Assembly (NCBI GenBank): GCA_964633725.1
Contig: CAZWHY010000001.1
Location: forward strand, 1-64,000
DNA length: 64,000 bases
Reading direction: 5' to 3'
Source of the DNA: Berkiella_A sp964633725
Lineage (GTDB): Bacteria > Pseudomonadota > Gammaproteobacteria > Berkiellales > Berkiellaceae
In this document: piece by piece, positions 61,265 through 64,000 of the stretch
Layout: every line of letters begins with the position of its first letter
Numbering within the stretch: the stretch's first letter is position 1
Program-made: the position numbers and the translations under genes
Notes under the pieces: model-generated
Told to the model about the DNA's origin: nothing
Databases searched by the model: none
Seen by the model: only the letters and a program-made list of their open reading frames with translations

Positions 61265-62917
61265 ATGATTATAAGTAAAATAAAAGCTGGATTAAAGCAC
61301 AAATATTATCAAATAAAACCGCCTGAATATATACAACATCTAAATAAATTAGAAAATCAGTTACTTGATATCTCAGATAGCATTCCAAAATCAGATGTAC
61401 GCATCGTGTATGGACCCAGCTTTAGTATTTATGAACCCTGTTTCATTCATGACAGAATTTTGTCGATCGCATTGCGGCTTCGTGGAGCAACAATACTACC
61501 TATCTATTGCGATCAGGTGCAGCACTCTGAATGCAATGTTAATGCAGGAAAGTGGATGGGGGCTTCGTTTCAAGATGCTTGCATGAGATGCGATATGTTT
61601 TCCAAGTTGTTATGGAATAAGTCATTTAAACCCCATAAGCTCTCACAGTGGTTATCTCAAGATGACAAGAAGTTAATAAACCTCAAAGTTCAGAAAATGC
61701 AGTTTGATGAAATTATTAGATACCAAGAAGATGGTTTTCCCTTGGGACAATGGTGTGAAGATATTATTGTGAATAGTTATATGGTGGGTGATTTCACACT
61801 AATAGAGAATTACGAACAGATTTTTAAAACGCATTTAGAAAATATTTTACGGTTAAAAATAATTTACAGAAGAATGGTTTCAGATTTAAAACCCGATAGA
61901 ATTGTTTCGAATGATAGCTTTTACGGGATGTGGGGAATATTAGAGAGGTTATCAAAGCAAGAAAACATTGATTTTTATTCGCATTGGGAAGGTGATAGAA
62001 AAGATGCTTGGTGTTATGCCTATCAAGATGCTGCAATGAAGCTGGATTTTAGAAAACCATGGGGGAAATATTCAAAACAACCTATGACGGAGGCCGCTAG
62101 AGCAAAGGTCAAAAATTGGCTTGAAAGTCGTACTCAAGGTTTGGATGTGATTTTGAATACAGCCGCAATTGGAGAGCACCATACGGATGAGTTTTCTTTA
62201 TCTATTCTAGAGAATAGTGATAAGCCAAAAGCACTATTATGTGCTAATGTTATTTGGGATTGTGCGGCATTAAATAAACAAATTGTATTTGACGATATGA
62301 TGGATTGGCTTATTCAAATCATCAAATGGTTTGAATCGCACCCAGAATACGAACTGATTATTAAACCTCACCCTGTGGAAGAAAATCCTCTATTGCCTCA
62401 AACCGTAGAGACTGTCCAAAAGGGTTTATTAACACGCGATATTAAAATACCCTCGAACGTTTTCCTACTATCAGCAAAAGTAAAATGCACGGTGTATGAC
62501 TTGTTTCAGTATGCAAAAGTTGGGCTTATGCATACTTCCACAGTTGGGATGGAAATGGCTGCGTTGGGTATGCCTGTTATCACTTCAGCAAAGGCGCCTT
62601 ATCGAGGTTATGGCTTTACAATTGACTGTTCAGATAAGGGAGAATTTTTTCATCAATTGGAAGTTGTTCTAAACTCAGGGGAAGGCATAAGGACACAGCA
62701 AATAGAAAATGCATATAAATTCATTTATTTTTATCGTTTTCACTATTATACAAAAATAGATATTATGTCATATGAATTTAGCAAAGAGCCCAAGGTTTTA
62801 GTTAAGCATATTGATGAGCTAAAGCCTGGTAATAACCTAGCCTTAGATTATGTCGTTGATAAAATTATGAGTGGAAGTCCTATTCTTGATGAAAATAATT
62901 GGATGGCGGAGAGTTAA
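61265..62917 (+). CDS. Capsule-type glycosyltransferase (KpsC/KpsS-like fold)
   Basis: The 550-residue protein has a GT-B-like C-terminal half: LIIKPHPVEEN, then VFLLSAKVKCTVYDLF, and the nucleotide-binding HTSTVGMEMAALGMPVITSA with GYGFT. These resemble Kdo/nonulosonic transferases of capsule export systems. The N-terminal half (RIVYGPSFSIYEPCFIHDRIL) is typical of the same group. It is probably the enzyme that adds the amidated nonulosonic acid. GGTGAG precedes the ATG. Confidence 0.78.
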   Translation: MIISKIKAGLKHKYYQIKPPEYIQHLNKLENQLLDISDSIPKSDVRIVYGPSFSIYEPCFIHDRILSIALRLRGATILPIYCDQVQHSECNVNAGKWMGASFQDACMRCDMFSKLLWNKSFKPHKLSQWLSQDDKKLINLKVQKMQFDEIIRYQEDGFPLGQWCEDIIVNSYMVGDFTLIENYEQIFKTHLENILRLKIIYRRMVSDLKPDRIVSNDSFYGMWGILERLSKQENIDFYSHWEGDRKDAWCYAYQDAAMKLDFRKPWGKYSKQPMTEAARAKVKNWLESRTQGLDVILNTAAIGEHHTDEFSLSILENSDKPKALLCANVIWDCAALNKQIVFDDMMDWLIQIIKWFESHPEYELIIKPHPVEENPLLPQTVETVQKGLLTRDIKIPSNVFLLSAKVKCTVYDLFQYAKVGLMHTSTVGMEMAALGMPVITSAKAPYRGYGFTIDCSDKGEFFHQLEVVLNSGEGIRTQQIENAYKFIYFYRFHYYTKIDIMSYEFSKEPKVLVKHIDELKPGNNLALDYVVDKIMSGSPILDENNWMAES

Positions 62918-63052
62918 TGTATAAAGTCACCTATATGTTTTGCTACATATACAATTTTCAGCCTATCTTGAAATAAACTTGCAAACCTAGAACATGGACG
63001 CTATATTAATTCTGCGTGGAGAATAAACCGAAACAGGAAGTATAATAATTTA

Positions 63053-63325
63053 ATGAAATTAAATATGAAATCAACGAACTTTTCTGTCTGTATAATTATA
63101 ACCTTGATATCTATTCCTAGTACTTGCTTTGCTTATCTTGATATGGGGACAGGCAGTTTACTCATTCAGGGTTTAATGGGTGCCGCAGTGGGAGGGATAG
63201 TGATCGCTCGTTCCTACTGGCACAAAATAGTCTGTCTTTTTACTGGCAGAAAGCAAGTTAGTAAAATAGATGATGATTCTTCGAAAAACAACACAGATCA
63301 CAGCAAACAAGAAGATGCTCCTTAG
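63053..63325 (+). CDS. Small membrane protein of the YLDPGTGS family
   Basis: A signal-like N-terminus (ICIITLISIPSTCFA-type segment, residues ~12-27) is followed by YLDMGTGSLLIQGLMGAAVGG. This short conserved motif is found in many polysaccharide clusters, usually as YLDPGTGS, with one membrane helix, a basic loop and a polar tail (residues 70-90, Asp/Ser-rich). The exact function is not known. It normally precedes a large membrane protein, as here. Confidence 0.72.
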   Translation: MKLNMKSTNFSVCIIITLISIPSTCFAYLDMGTGSLLIQGLMGAAVGGIVIARSYWHKIVCLFTGRKQVSKIDDDSSKNNTDHSKQEDAP

Positions 63326-63540
63326 CCAAATTCTAACATTCTCAAGCTCAATGTAATTTACATAGATAATATAGCGTAGATTTATAAAATTCTAAGTCTT
63401 AATTCAAACATACACGAGCTTATTAATTGGCACCCATATCAGCTTTCTTATAATTTTTCGTCATGTCCTATGAATATAGATGAAATAAAGATGATTGAGA
63501 ATCAAAAATTTTCAATCAATTAAAAAATAATGGAGTTCTC

Positions 63541-64000
63541 ATGCTTGTAGGATCGCAGAATCTAGAAAAACAAAGTCAATGGCTAGTTTTTGCAACGCTT
63601 GTTGTTTTTATTTTCCAGCCCCTCGCAAATTTTTCTGCTTTTAACTACTTTCAAAATTCGTTCTCAGCATTACGCACGGTAGGATATTTTATTATCTTGC
63701 TTACCATTTCTTACATATGTTTAGTTTTACTGCGATATTTGTTCAAGCGTTTAAAAATAACAATCCTTGCTTTGGTAATTGGGTTCAGTGTTCTAACTTT
63801 ATTTAATAATTATCTTATTGAGCAAGGGCTACACCAAATACTTCGTGATGGGTTTCGTTTTCGTTATATATTTTTTGCCGATGTGATTATATTTTTATTG
63901 GTTTTGCCATGTTCTGTATGGATTGCTAATCACAAATCATTTCACCACGCTATACTGATGGCGGTATTGGCCATCTCTCTTACTGATATTGCTTTAATCA
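63541..64000 (+). CDS. Membrane protein, N-terminal part (runs off window)
   Basis: An open frame from ATG 63541 (GGAG 6 bp upstream) to the window end gives 153 residues. At least four hydrophobic segments are visible (residues ~14-30, 45-64, 75-90, 115-130). Its start follows the small YLDMGTGS protein by 215 bp, the place usually held by a sulfatase/LTA-synthase-like enzyme, which has such an N-terminal membrane domain. The catalytic part would lie outside the window. Confidence 0.7.
   Translation, partial: MLVGSQNLEKQSQWLVFATLVVFIFQPLANFSAFNYFQNSFSALRTVGYFIILLTISYICLVLLRYLFKRLKITILALVIGFSVLTLFNNYLIEQGLHQILRDGFRFRYIFFADVIIFLLVLPCSVWIANHKSFHHAILMAVLAISLTDIALI

Overview
The window is a contiguous piece of an AT-rich gammaproteobacterial chromosome. 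The ribosomal operons have the gamma order, and uvrA–MFS–ssb is laid out as in Legionella and Pseudomonas. A Dbl-homology (RhoGEF-like) protein, a Fic protein and a possible repeat-type effector suggest a host-associated bacterium, perhaps in the Legionellales. That placement is an inference; there is no 16S gene here to test it.

Region 1 (1-20173) is the core expression block: the 3' part of rpoC, then the str genes rpsL-rpsG-fusA, then the S10, spc and alpha operons from rpsJ to rplQ, closed by a strong intrinsic terminator. It has four oddities. There is no tuf gene between fusA and rpsJ. There is no room for an S10 leader. L36 is lengthened within its zinc-ribbon, and S11 carries an acidic/glycine-rich N-terminal extension. 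Candidate promoters precede rpsL, rplN and rpsM.

Region 2 (20260-25828) is accessory. A small membrane protein is followed by two guanidine-modifying-superfamily enzymes (a dimethylargininase-like one and a CtlX-like one) on either side of a SAM methyltransferase. An outer-membrane beta-barrel, a GT2 glycosyltransferase and an unrecognised two-repeat cysteine protein with a membrane segment follow.

Region 3 (26026-30684) is uvrA, diverging from an MFS transporter that overlaps ssb.

Region 4 (30872-35325) is a tRNA-Ser(GGA)-anchored island. Downstream of the tRNA are two ~230-bp tandem units. Each ends in the tRNA 3' end plus a terminator, and each has the T-loop sequence interrupted by a ~110-bp palindrome-rich insert. 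Next come an AbiEi/AbiEii type IV toxin-antitoxin pair with operator-like repeats, a Fic protein flanked by near-identical 21-bp direct repeats, a hypothetical gene and a remnant of a second AbiEii gene.

Region 5 (35320-45590) holds a 1-Cys peroxiredoxin, an APH-family kinase, YjdM, a PIF1-like helicase with a WYL-like C-terminus, and the large protein with three Dbl-homology-like modules. It also holds an alpha/beta hydrolase, a TPM-domain protein, two tandem glycine-zipper lipoproteins and a DUF2157/DUF4401 membrane pair.

Region 6 (45785-64000) is a surface-glycan locus. It covers GDP-mannose/GDP-fucose synthesis (nucleotidyltransferase, gmd, fcl) and a PglK/MsbA-like flippase. A pseudaminic-acid-type pathway follows (pseB, pseC, an SpsF-type nucleotidyltransferase fused to an aldo/keto reductase, an SDR, pseG, pseI). 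The hisH/hisF/pseA trio should add an acetamidino group. A PhyH-type dioxygenase on the opposite strand, a KpsC/S-like transferase, a YLD(M)GTGS small membrane protein and a truncated membrane protein complete it. No PseH acetyltransferase is seen.
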